Source of the DNA: SW4 sp042466115
GTDB lineage: Bacteria; Pseudomonadota; Alphaproteobacteria; Rhodobacterales; Rhodobacteraceae
NCBI RefSeq assembly: GCF_042466115.1
Contig: NZ_JAXHBQ010000001.1
Span: 2,852,001-2,916,000 of the forward strand
Direction: 5' to 3'
Length of the DNA: 64,000 bases
Shown here piece by piece: positions 7,940 to 15,787 of the stretch. The notes under the pieces were generated by a model. The model saw only the letters and a program-made list of their open reading frames with translations, made no database searches and had not been told where the DNA came from. A program made the position numbers and the translations under genes. Numbering within the stretch: the stretch's first letter is position 1; every line of letters starts with the position of its first letter.

Positions 7940-8092
7940 ATGGAGCAGAAATCCGGCCAGAAACCCAAGCGCACCGAGGCCCAAATCCGTGAAGAACGGC
8001 TCAAGGCAGCGCTGAAGGCAAACATGGGGCGTCGCAAGGCGCAGGCACGGGCACGCGCCGACAATGGCGCGGATAACAAAGAGAAAGAGTAG
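7940..8092 (+). CDS. Small highly charged protein of unknown function upstream of murA
   Basis: A 50-residue frame, MEQKSGQKPKRTEAQIREER then LKAALKANMGRRKAQARARA and a short tail ending DNKEKE, lies 6 bp before murA on the same strand. A purine-rich stretch (AGGGCGGG) precedes the ATG. It is rich in Lys, Arg, Glu and Ala, looks helical, and has no membrane segment. I recall short proteins of this type before murA in related genomes, but no function. Coding potential is supported by its position and composition only. Confidence 0.62.
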   Translation: MEQKSGQKPKRTEAQIREERLKAALKANMGRRKAQARARADNGADNKEKE

Positions 8093-8098
8093 GCAGGT

Positions 8099-9370
8099 AT
8101 GGATTCAATTATCGTCAAGGGCGGCAAGCCGCTAAGTGGGCAAATCCACATTGCGGGGGCGAAAAACGCCGCACTTGCCCTGATGCCTGCAACGTTGTTG
8201 TCCGAAGAACCCCTGACGCTGACCAACGCGCCGCGCCTGTCCGACATCAAGACGATGACCGAACTGCTGCAATCGCTGGGCGCGGAAATCACCTCGATGC
8301 AGGACGGCAAGGTGCAGGCCATGTCGACCCACGGCACGATCAACACCACCGCCGATTATGACATCGTGCGCAAGATGCGTGCGTCCAATCTGGTGCTGGG
8401 GCCGCTCTTGGCGCGCGAAGGCCATGCCGTCGTGTCCCTGCCCGGTGGCTGCGCGATTGGTGCCCGTCCGATGGACATTCACACCGACGGCCTTGAGAAG
8501 ATGGGTGCGTCGATTGATCTGAAAGACGGTTATCTGCATGCCAAGGCAGCGGGTGGCAAGTTGAAGGGCGCGGTCATCGACTTTCCCTTTGCCAGTGTTG
8601 GCGCCACTGAAAACATCATGATGGCCGCGACCCTCGCCAAAGGCACGACCGTGATCAACAACGCCGCCCGCGAGCCGGAAATCGTTGATCTGGCCACTTG
8701 CCTGCGCCGCATGGGCGCACAGATTGATGGCGATGGCACAGCGACGATCACCATTCAGGGCGTTGACCGGCTTGGTGGCGCGACCCACCCAGTTGTCACC
8801 GACCGGATCGAGCTTGGCACCTATATGCTGGCCCCCGTGATTGCGGGTGGCGAAGTCGAATGCATCGGTGGCCGCATGGATCTGGTCGCCGCTTTCGCTG
8901 AAAAGCTTGACGCTTCGGGTGTGAGTGTGACTGAAACCGCCAACGGGCTAAAAGTGGCGCGCAAGAATGGCCGCCCCACGGCCGTGGATGTCACGACAGA
9001 ACCTTTCCCCGGTTTCCCGACTGACTTGCAGGCGCAAATGATGGCGATGCTTTGCGTGGCAGAGGGGAAATCGGTGCTGGAAGAAAAGATTTTCGAGAAC
9101 CGCTTTATGCATGCCCCAGAACTGGTGCGTATGGGGGCCGAGATCGAAGTGCATGGCGGCACCGCCACCGTGACGGGTGTGGAACGCATGAAAGGTGCGC
9201 CAGTCATGGCAACTGATTTGCGCGCCTCCGTGTCGCTGATCCTTGCGGGGCTGGCGGCCGAAGGGGAAACGCAGGTCAACCGCGTCTATCACCTTGATCG
9301 CGGCTACGAACACGTCGAGGACAAGCTGGGTGCGGTCGGCGCTGATATCAAACGGGTCCCCGGATCGTGA
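8099..9370 (+). CDS. murA: UDP-N-acetylglucosamine 1-carboxyvinyltransferase
   Basis: First committed enzyme of peptidoglycan precursor synthesis: transfers enolpyruvate from phosphoenolpyruvate to UDP-GlcNAc in the cytoplasm. The 423-residue product is full length. It shows the N-terminal substrate segment GAKNAALALMPA (Lys22, Asn23), the active-site loop LPGGCAIGARPMDIH with the reactive Cys118 (the fosfomycin target in this family), and the typical SVGATENIMMAA block. Its stop overlaps the GTG start of the next gene. Confidence 0.97.
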   Translation: MDSIIVKGGKPLSGQIHIAGAKNAALALMPATLLSEEPLTLTNAPRLSDIKTMTELLQSLGAEITSMQDGKVQAMSTHGTINTTADYDIVRKMRASNLVLGPLLAREGHAVVSLPGGCAIGARPMDIHTDGLEKMGASIDLKDGYLHAKAAGGKLKGAVIDFPFASVGATENIMMAATLAKGTTVINNAAREPEIVDLATCLRRMGAQIDGDGTATITIQGVDRLGGATHPVVTDRIELGTYMLAPVIAGGEVECIGGRMDLVAAFAEKLDASGVSVTETANGLKVARKNGRPTAVDVTTEPFPGFPTDLQAQMMAMLCVAEGKSVLEEKIFENRFMHAPELVRMGAEIEVHGGTATVTGVERMKGAPVMATDLRASVSLILAGLAAEGETQVNRVYHLDRGYEHVEDKLGAVGADIKRVPGS

Positions 9371-9843
9371 GCGCAGACGCCACATTCGAAGACGGCGGCG
9401 AAAGCCCGCTGCGCCTGCGGGCGTTGGACGTTGATGACCTGACCGTGATTTCGTCACTGGTCCAAGACGCCGTGTTCCCCGCAAGCGAAATGAAATGGGA
9501 CAGGGGCAAGCGCCGCTTTGCGTTGTTGATCAACCGCTTCCGCTGGGAAGACGCCGACAAGGCCGCCGCACGTAACCGCCCCGTGGAACGTGTGCAATCG
9601 GTGCTGGTGATCGAAGATACGATGAAAGTGCAGACCCAAGGTGTCAGCCGTGACCCTGATACGGTCATGTCGCTGTTGTCGCTGTCATTCAAGGCGGGCG
9701 CGGATGGCACCGGCCGTTTGATCCTGACCCTTGCCGGTGACGGCGCGATTGCGGTGGATGTCGAAGCCCTTGAAGTGGTGCTGCGCGATGTGACGCGCCC
9801 TTACGCCGCGCCCTCGCACAAAGCGCCCAGCCATGAAACTTAG
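9367..9843 (+). CDS. DUF2948 family protein
   Basis: A 158-residue protein starting at a GTG that overlaps the murA stop (GTGA), implying translational coupling. The core LRALDVDDLTVISSLVQDAV...WDRGKRRFALLINRFRWE matches the DUF2948 family, found beside murA and hisD in many alphaproteobacteria. No catalytic motif or membrane segment is visible and the function is unknown. Confidence 0.8.
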   Translation: MSADATFEDGGESPLRLRALDVDDLTVISSLVQDAVFPASEMKWDRGKRRFALLINRFRWEDADKAAARNRPVERVQSVLVIEDTMKVQTQGVSRDPDTVMSLLSLSFKAGADGTGRLILTLAGDGAIAVDVEALEVVLRDVTRPYAAPSHKAPSHET

Positions 9844-9856
9844 ATAGGTCCGCACC

Positions 9857-10633
9857 ATGAAAACCCCCGCGATCATTGCTGCCAGCTTTGTTGCAGCCGC
9901 TGTCGTCGCATTCTTTTTGTTTTTTGGCTACTCGGCTGCGGTGCCGTTCCAACCCGGCTCTGGTGAGTTTACCGTCGAAGATGTCGAGGGTATGCTTCTG
10001 GACGGCGTAACAAGCGAAGTGCAACGCGACCTTTACCGTCTTATCGCGGCGGACTATCCGGCCGAATATGCAGCCTTCCTTGCGGAAATGACCACGCTGG
10101 CCAACAGCGGCATTCCCAATCTGGAACAGGCAGCCTTTGAAAAGTCGCGCAATTTCACCACCGAATTGCGCATGGACAACGCGCATTACCTCTCCAGCGC
10201 CCCATTGGAAAATCTGCGCGCGATCAACCGCGCAACCCTGACCGTGCTGGAAAGCCTTGCGGATCACCCGCCCCTGTGCGCCAAGTTTGCTGTCAGTGGC
10301 GGCGCGAACCTGACCATGGCCGAGGTCGAACAGATGGACCTTGATCTGGTCGCCGCGATCGGCAACGAGAACTTTCGCGCGATGGCTGCGGGACGCGATA
10401 CGCCGGTCACGCATGGTGCGGTGCAAGACAGTGACATCGCCGCGATCGTCGATGGTTGGACGAATGACCCGGCGACCACGCCCGAAATGGAAGCCGCATT
10501 GCTGGGTGGCAATATGTCCCATCCGGCATTTTGTGCGGCCAATACCACGTTTCAGGCCTACGTGGCTGAAGCAACGGGCGAAGCAGCGGAGCGCGCCATC
10601 GTTTTCATGACAACGGCCGTGGCAACCCAGTAA
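9857..10633 (+). CDS. Hypothetical protein with N-terminal membrane anchor or signal
   Basis: A 258-residue product. Residues about 5-25 (IIAASFVAAAVVAFFLFFGYS) form one strong hydrophobic segment, so the protein is exported or anchored with the bulk outside the cytoplasm. The remainder is mainly helical and acidic, with three cysteines (in PPLCAKF, AFCAANT and near it) and no motif I recognise. It sits between the DUF2948 gene and hisD in the same direction, 13 bp after the former and 56 bp before the latter. Function unknown. Confidence 0.7.
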   Translation: MKTPAIIAASFVAAAVVAFFLFFGYSAAVPFQPGSGEFTVEDVEGMLLDGVTSEVQRDLYRLIAADYPAEYAAFLAEMTTLANSGIPNLEQAAFEKSRNFTTELRMDNAHYLSSAPLENLRAINRATLTVLESLADHPPLCAKFAVSGGANLTMAEVEQMDLDLVAAIGNENFRAMAAGRDTPVTHGAVQDSDIAAIVDGWTNDPATTPEMEAALLGGNMSHPAFCAANTTFQAYVAEATGEAAERAIVFMTTAVATQ

Positions 10634-10689
10634 ACCCTTTCATTGATGCGCCCGCGCCCTGCGGCTATGTCAGACCAAAGGAGTCGCAG

Positions 10690-11994
10690 ATGCCGCAGTT
10701 TTTCGCCACCACAGACCCAGATTTCGAGGCGCGTTTCACGGCCCTTTTAGGGGCCAAACGCGAAGATAGCCCCGATGTGGACGACACGGTGGCGGCGATC
10801 ATCGCGGATGTGCGCGCGCGCGGTGACGCGGCCGTCATTGACCTCACGGCGCAGTTTGACCGTTTGCAATTGACGCCTGACACCCTGCGCTTTAGCGAGA
10901 CCGAAATCGAGGCCGAATGCGCCAAGGTGTCGGCCGACGACCGCGCCGCACTTGAACTGGCTGCCGAGCGCATCCGCACCTATCACGCCCGCCAGATGCC
11001 CGAGGATGCCAGCTGGACCGATGACACCGGCGCGACCCTTGGCTGGCGCTGGACGCCTGTGTCAGCGGCAGGCCTGTATGTGCCGGGTGGGTTGGCCAGC
11101 TATCCGTCCTCGGTGCTGATGAACGCCATACCTGCCAAGGTCGCAGGCGTTGGACGTTTGGCCATTACCGTGCCAACGCCGGACGGGGTGTGTAACCCGT
11201 TGGTCTTAATGGCTGCGCGGATTGCAGGCGTTGACGAAATCTACCGGATCGGTGGGGCGCAGGCGATTGCCGCGCTGGCCTATGGCACGGACACGATCGC
11301 CCCCGTCGATAAGATCACTGGCCCCGGCAATGCCTTTGTCGCCGCCGCCAAACGGCGTGTGTTCGGCAAGGTCGGGATCGACATGATCGCGGGGCCGTCG
11401 GAAATTCTGGTGATCGCGGATCGGGACAACAACCCTGACTGGATCGCGCTTGACTTGCTAAGCCAAGCCGAACACGACGAAAGCGCCCAAAGCATCCTGA
11501 TCACCGATGATGCGGCGTTTGGCCAGCAGGTGGCGCAGGCCGTGGAAAAGCGCCTTGAAACGCTGGAACGCCGCGCAATTGCGCAGGCCAGCTGGCGCGA
11601 CTTTGGCGCGGTGATCACAGTGCATGATATGGAGGAGGCCGCCGCGTTGTCCGACCGCATCGCGCCAGAACATCTTGAACTTTGCGTCGCTGACCCAGAT
11701 GCGTTGGCCGACAAAGTCACCCACGCGGGTGCGATCTTTCTTGGCGGCTGGACGCCCGAAGCCATCGGCGATTACATTGGCGGGCCGAACCACGTGTTAC
11801 CCACGGCCCGTTCGGCGCGGTTTTCATCGGGGTTGTCGGTCATGGATTTCATAAAGCGCACGACACTCGCACGGATGACACCCGGCGCATTGCGCGCGAT
11901 TGGCCCCGCCGCCGAACGGCTTGCCATTTCCGAGAGTTTGGAGGCGCACGGGCTGTCGGTGCGCGCCCGTCTTGATCAGTTGAACGAAGGTTGA
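10690..11994 (+). CDS. hisD: Histidinol dehydrogenase
   Basis: Catalyses the last two oxidations of histidine biosynthesis (histidinol to histidine, NAD-dependent, Zn-requiring). The 434-residue product is full length and carries VPGGLASYPSSVLMNAIPA, the nucleotide region GPGNAFVAAAKR, QAEHDESAQS with a metal-ligand His, and the C-terminal GPNHVLPT...SGLSVMDFIKR. A good AAAGGAG site precedes the ATG. No other his genes are in the window. A UPF0262 gene follows after 3 bp. Confidence 0.96.
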   Translation: MPQFFATTDPDFEARFTALLGAKREDSPDVDDTVAAIIADVRARGDAAVIDLTAQFDRLQLTPDTLRFSETEIEAECAKVSADDRAALELAAERIRTYHARQMPEDASWTDDTGATLGWRWTPVSAAGLYVPGGLASYPSSVLMNAIPAKVAGVGRLAITVPTPDGVCNPLVLMAARIAGVDEIYRIGGAQAIAALAYGTDTIAPVDKITGPGNAFVAAAKRRVFGKVGIDMIAGPSEILVIADRDNNPDWIALDLLSQAEHDESAQSILITDDAAFGQQVAQAVEKRLETLERRAIAQASWRDFGAVITVHDMEEAAALSDRIAPEHLELCVADPDALADKVTHAGAIFLGGWTPEAIGDYIGGPNHVLPTARSARFSSGLSVMDFIKRTTLARMTPGALRAIGPAAERLAISESLEAHGLSVRARLDQLNEG

Positions 11995-11997
11995 ACG

Positions 11998-12477
11998 ATG
12001 TCGAAAATTACCAAGATTGATCTGGACGACAGCGCCCTGCCGGCCCCCACCGCCGAGATCGAACAGGAACGCAAGGTTGCGATGTTCGACCTGCTTGAAG
12101 ACAACTCGTTTGTCCTGCCGCGGCGCGAGGACCGTTCGCCACCCCCCGGTCCCTACCACCTTGGGCTGTCGATCCGCGAGCGGCGGCTGGTGTTTGATGT
12201 GACAACCGAAGACCACCAGCCTGCGGGCGCGTTTCACCTGTCGCTTGGCCCGTTCCGGCAGGTTGTGAAGGATTACTTCCAGATTTGCGAAAGCTACTTT
12301 TCGGCCGTGAAAACAGCGGCCCCCAGCCAGATCGAAACGATTGATATGGCGCGGCGCGGCATCCACAACGAAGGCGCGCGCATCCTGCAAGAACGCCTTG
12401 AAGGCAAGGCCGAGGTCGATACCGACACCGCCCGCCGCCTGTTCACCCTCATCTGTGTGTTGCATTTCGGCGGATAG
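11998..12477 (+). CDS. UPF0262 family protein
   Basis: A 159-residue soluble protein with the family sequence ITKIDLDDSALPAPTAEIEQ at its start, an FDLLEDN...PYHLGLSIRERRLVFD core and a C-terminal helical region (GIHNEGARILQERL). UPF0262 proteins are widespread in alphaproteobacteria next to hisD, and their role is unknown. The ATG is 3 bp after the hisD stop, so the two are likely co-transcribed. Confidence 0.87.
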   Translation: MSKITKIDLDDSALPAPTAEIEQERKVAMFDLLEDNSFVLPRREDRSPPPGPYHLGLSIRERRLVFDVTTEDHQPAGAFHLSLGPFRQVVKDYFQICESYFSAVKTAAPSQIETIDMARRGIHNEGARILQERLEGKAEVDTDTARRLFTLICVLHFGG

Positions 12478-12481
12478 CGCA

Positions 12482-12961
12482 GTGGCAACGCCCATCACCC
12501 AAGGCGATCTGCCCCATTCGGTCCTGTTCTGCTGCGACCATAACTCGGTGCGCTCGCCCATGGCCGAAGGGATCATGAAAAAGCTATATGGGACAAAGTG
12601 TTACATTCAGTCCGTTGGCGTCAAAAATGACATGGAGATCGACGGCTTCGCCGTTGCCGTCTGCGCTGAAATCGGGGTGGAACTGGCGCGACACCGCTCG
12701 CGTTCGTTCGACGAAATGGAAGACTGGGGCGATGATCTGTCGTCATTTGATCTGGTGCTTGCCCTGTCTCCTGCCAGCCAGCGCCGCGCGCTTGAACTGA
12801 CGCGGTTTTATCATCTTGACGTGGAATACTGGCCAATCCTTGACCCGACTGGTCTGACGGACAACCGTGACGACAAGCTTGTCAAATATCGCCAGACCCG
12901 CGACCAGATCACCGATCATTTGATCGCGCGTTTTGGTCCACCGCCGGAACCGGACGCATGA
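12482..12961 (+). CDS. Low-molecular-weight protein tyrosine phosphatase-like protein
   Basis: A GTG at 12482, 4 bp after the UPF0262 stop, opens a 159-residue product; the frame extends upstream but that part overlaps UPF0262. The phosphatase loop is visible as CCDHNSVRSP (C-x5-R) near the N terminus. The late acidic segment WPILDPTGL supplies the general-acid Asp in a DP pair, as in this fold. It is expected to dephosphorylate tyrosine or arsenate-like substrates; the true substrate is unknown. Its stop overlaps the next start (ATGA). Confidence 0.82.
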   Translation: MATPITQGDLPHSVLFCCDHNSVRSPMAEGIMKKLYGTKCYIQSVGVKNDMEIDGFAVAVCAEIGVELARHRSRSFDEMEDWGDDLSSFDLVLALSPASQRRALELTRFYHLDVEYWPILDPTGLTDNRDDKLVKYRQTRDQITDHLIARFGPPPEPDA

Positions 12962-13833
12962 AAATCGCCGCAGCCGCCTATGCCATGGAGTGGCACGCCG
13001 ATTGGGACAGTCTGGCGGCCAAGCTGGATACATGGGTGCGTGACGCCACCACCAAGGGCGCAGACCTGCTGGTTTTCCCCGAATACGCTGGTGTCGAGGC
13101 GGCCCTGATCGGTACGCCCCAGGATTGCAGCCCGCTGGAATGGGTGGCCCGTCTGCGTGACCGCCGTGACGACTGGATCGCGTTGCATGTGGATTTGGCC
13201 CAACGCTACGGTGTGCACATCCTTGCAGGCAGCATGCCTTGGGCAGGTGGCGACAAGACCTATAATGCAGCCTTGCTGTGTTCCCCCAGCGGTCAGGCGA
13301 CAGCGCAGAAAAAGCTGATCCTGACCCCTTATGAACGCGACGAAATGGGCCTGAGCGCTGGCAATGACCTGCGCCTGTTCGACACAGCCTTGGGCAAGAT
13401 CGGTGTTCTGATCTGTTACGACAGCGAATTTCCGCTGCTGGCCCGTGCCTTGGCCAAGGCAGGCGCGGATATGATCCTTGTGCCCTCCAATGCCGATTTC
13501 CCCGCAGGCCAGACCCGCGTGCGCCAGTCCTGCCGCGCCCGCGCGATTGAACAGCAATGCCTGATTGTGCAAGCGCCATTGATCGGCGATGTGCCCGATT
13601 GCGCCATAGCCGACACGCAAACGGGCCGCGCCGGGTTCTTTGGCCCGCCTGATCACGGGCTGCCAGCAAGCGGCATTATTGCCCAAGGCGACACCGACGT
13701 TGCGGGCTGGACCATTGCCGATGTCGATCCACACGCCATCGCCGCCCCACGCCAATCCGGTCAGGTCGGCAACTTTGCCCATTGGGCGGAACAGGATCAC
13801 CGTATCAAAAGCATCACCGTCACGCTGCTTTGA
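12958..13833 (+). CDS. Carbon-nitrogen hydrolase (nitrilase superfamily amidase)
   Basis: A 291-residue amidase-fold enzyme with the complete catalytic triad: Glu42 in LVFPEYAG, lysine in QKKLILTPYE (about residue 119) and Cys153 in VLICYDSEFP. The sequence resembles omega-amidase or carbamoylase-like members, but the substrate cannot be read from it. It overlaps the phosphatase gene by 4 nt and is the last gene before the infA promoter. A promoter-like element overlaps its stop codon. Confidence 0.88.
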   Translation: MKIAAAAYAMEWHADWDSLAAKLDTWVRDATTKGADLLVFPEYAGVEAALIGTPQDCSPLEWVARLRDRRDDWIALHVDLAQRYGVHILAGSMPWAGGDKTYNAALLCSPSGQATAQKKLILTPYERDEMGLSAGNDLRLFDTALGKIGVLICYDSEFPLLARALAKAGADMILVPSNADFPAGQTRVRQSCRARAIEQQCLIVQAPLIGDVPDCAIADTQTGRAGFFGPPDHGLPASGIIAQGDTDVAGWTIADVDPHAIAAPRQSGQVGNFAHWAEQDHRIKSITVTLL

Positions 13834-13857
13834 CAGTTTAGCACTTGAAACTATGCG
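13830..13857 (+). promoter_or_regulatory. Candidate sigma-70-type promoter for infA
   Basis: A perfect TTGACA hexamer (13830-13835) overlaps the stop codon of the hydrolase gene and is followed, after 16 bp, by TATGCG. An inverted repeat TGCGCC-TTTG-GGCGCA (13854-13869) overlaps the -10 region and could end the upstream transcript or act as an operator. The spacing and position suit a dedicated infA promoter. Confidence 0.5.
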
Positions 13858-13915
13858 CCTTTGGGCGCATCTAAGCGCCGTTCGCACCAATGCGGACCTT
13901 TTTGATGGAGATCAC

Positions 13916-14134
13916 ATGGCCAAGGAAGAACTGCTCGAATTTCCCGGTGTCGTTAAGGAACTCCTGCCGAACGCGACATTCCTGGTCGAGCTGGAAAACG
14001 GCCATACGATCATCGCGCACACGGCAGGCAAGATGCGCAAGAACCGCATCCGCGTTCTGGCTGGCGACAAAGTTCAGGTGGAAATGACCCCCTATGATTT
14101 GACCAAGGGTCGGATCAACTACCGTTTCAAATAA
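13916..14134 (+). CDS. infA: Translation initiation factor IF-1
   Basis: The 72-residue product is a single OB-fold (S1-like) domain: MAKEELLEFPGVVKELLPN, GHTIIAHTAGKMRKNRIRVL and DLTKGRINYRFK are standard IF-1 segments. It binds the A site of the 30S subunit during initiation. Start chosen at ATG 13916 with GGAG upstream; the longer open frame before it has no homology. maf follows after 12 bp. Confidence 0.97.
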   Translation: MAKEELLEFPGVVKELLPNATFLVELENGHTIIAHTAGKMRKNRIRVLAGDKVQVEMTPYDLTKGRINYRFK

Positions 14135-14146
14135 GCCGCGCCGGTC

Positions 14147-14740
14147 ATGACTGACCCGCGCATGAAACTCATTCTCGGATCGGGAAGCCCGCGCCGCCTT
14201 GAACTGCTGTCGCAGATCGGCGTGGTGCCCCATGCCGTGCGCCCCCCCGATATTGATGAAACGCCTGTTAAGGGCGAAATTCCGCGCGCTTACGTGACCC
14301 GCATGGCCCGTGAAAAGGCGGCGGCGAGCCTGTGCGCTGACGACGAAGTTGTTCTGTGCGCTGACACCACTGTCGCCATGGGCCGCCGCATTCTGGGCAA
14401 GCCTGCCAACGGAGGCGAGGCGGCAGCGTTTCTTTATGCCCTTTCGGGGCGCCGTCACCGCGTGATCACCGCCGTGGCCGTGCGGCGCGGCGATGATATC
14501 CGCACCCGCGATGTGGTCACGACGGTGCAGTTCAAGCGCCTCTCGGACGCCGAAGTGAACGCCTATCTGGCCAGCGATGACTGGCAGGGCAAAGCCGGCG
14601 GCTATGCCATCCAGGGCCCCGCCGGCGCGTTCATTCCGTGGATCAACGGATTCTTCACCGGCGTTGTCGGCCTGCCACTGGCCGAAACGGCCGGCTTGCT
14701 GACGGCCGTGGGCTACCCCCTATACGGAGGCGCGCTATGA
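14147..14740 (+). CDS. Maf-type nucleoside triphosphate pyrophosphatase
   Basis: A 197-residue Maf/HAM1-fold protein that should hydrolyse non-canonical or specific NTPs to NMP and pyrophosphate (house-cleaning). Signatures are LGSGSPRRLELL at the N terminus, RMAREKA, VVLCADTTVAMGRRILGKP and GGYAIQGPAGAFI. An alternative start, ATG at 14162 (MKLILGSG), is equally plausible. Its stop overlaps the next start by 4 nt. Confidence 0.92.
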   Translation: MTDPRMKLILGSGSPRRLELLSQIGVVPHAVRPPDIDETPVKGEIPRAYVTRMAREKAAASLCADDEVVLCADTTVAMGRRILGKPANGGEAAAFLYALSGRRHRVITAVAVRRGDDIRTRDVVTTVQFKRLSDAEVNAYLASDDWQGKAGGYAIQGPAGAFIPWINGFFTGVVGLPLAETAGLLTAVGYPLYGGAL

Positions 14741-15774
14741 AAGGCCGCATGATCGTTCTGGACCATCTGGGCGAGGTCGAGGCCGCCGCGCTACTGGTCG
14801 AAGGCAAGCTGCACGACATCCTGATTGATCACGCCGATGCCCCGCGGCCCGGCGCAATTTACCGCGCGATTTGCGACCGTCCGATCAAGGGGCAGGGGGG
14901 TATGATGCTGCGCCTTCCCGAAGGCGGCACAGCCTTTTTGCGCGCGGCAAAGGGAAAGGCGCCGGGACAGGCATTGCTGGTGCAGGTCACGGGCTACGCC
15001 GAGGATCGCAAGGCCGTGCCCGTCACACAAAAGGTGCTGTTCAAAAGCCGCTATGCGATTGTGACCCCCGGCGCGCCCGGTCTGAACATCAGCCGGTCCA
15101 TCAAGGACGAAGATACCCGCGATGAACTGCTGGCGATTGCCCATGCGGCGGACCTGCCCGAAGGCTACGGGTTGATCCTGCGTTCGTCCTGCGCTGGCGC
15201 GGACCCCGTTGAAATCGCGGAAGATATTGATGCTATGGCCGCGATGGCCGACACCGTCATGGCCGAAACAGACGGCAAAACCGCCGAGGCCCTGACCGAG
15301 GGCGACAGCCCGCATGCCCTTGCATGGCGCGAATGGGTGGACCCCGCGCAAGTGATCACAGATGCGGGCGGATTCGCGCGCGAAGGCGTGCTTGACCAGC
15401 TTGCTGCCCTAGGCGGGTTTCACAAGCTGGGCGAGGGGGGCATGTATGTCGAACCCACCCGCGCATTGGTCGCCGTGGATGTGAATACCGGCAATGACAC
15501 ATCGCCCGCCGCCGCGCTCAAGGTGAACCTTGCCGCAGCCCGCGCCCTGCCATTGGCCCTGCGCCTGCGTGGGTTGGCAGGGCAGATCGCGGTTGATTTC
15601 GCGCCCATGTCCAAGGCCCACCGCAAGCAGATCGAACAGGCGCTGCGGGCAGCCTTTCGCGGCGATCCGGTTGATACAGCCCTTGTGGGCTGGACTCCGC
15701 TGGGTCACTTTGAACTGCAACGCAAACGCGAACGCCTGCCGCTTGCGCCTGTTTTGGGCGCGCTGATCAGCTAG
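14737..15774 (+). CDS. Ribonuclease E/G family protein (short form)
   Basis: From the ATG overlapping the maf stop, the product is 345 residues. It has the RNase G catalytic domain: VEPTRALVAVDVNTGND holds the metal-binding Asp pair region, and IAVDFAPM follows. Compared with full RNase G (about 480 or more) it lacks the C-terminal zinc-link and small domain, so it is a compact relative often found between maf and yacG in Rhodobacteraceae. Likely RNA processing; true nuclease activity is inferred only. Confidence 0.8.
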   Translation: MKGRMIVLDHLGEVEAAALLVEGKLHDILIDHADAPRPGAIYRAICDRPIKGQGGMMLRLPEGGTAFLRAAKGKAPGQALLVQVTGYAEDRKAVPVTQKVLFKSRYAIVTPGAPGLNISRSIKDEDTRDELLAIAHAADLPEGYGLILRSSCAGADPVEIAEDIDAMAAMADTVMAETDGKTAEALTEGDSPHALAWREWVDPAQVITDAGGFAREGVLDQLAALGGFHKLGEGGMYVEPTRALVAVDVNTGNDTSPAAALKVNLAAARALPLALRLRGLAGQIAVDFAPMSKAHRKQIEQALRAAFRGDPVDTALVGWTPLGHFELQRKRERLPLAPVLGALIS

Positions 15775-15787
15775 GGAAGGGGGGCAA

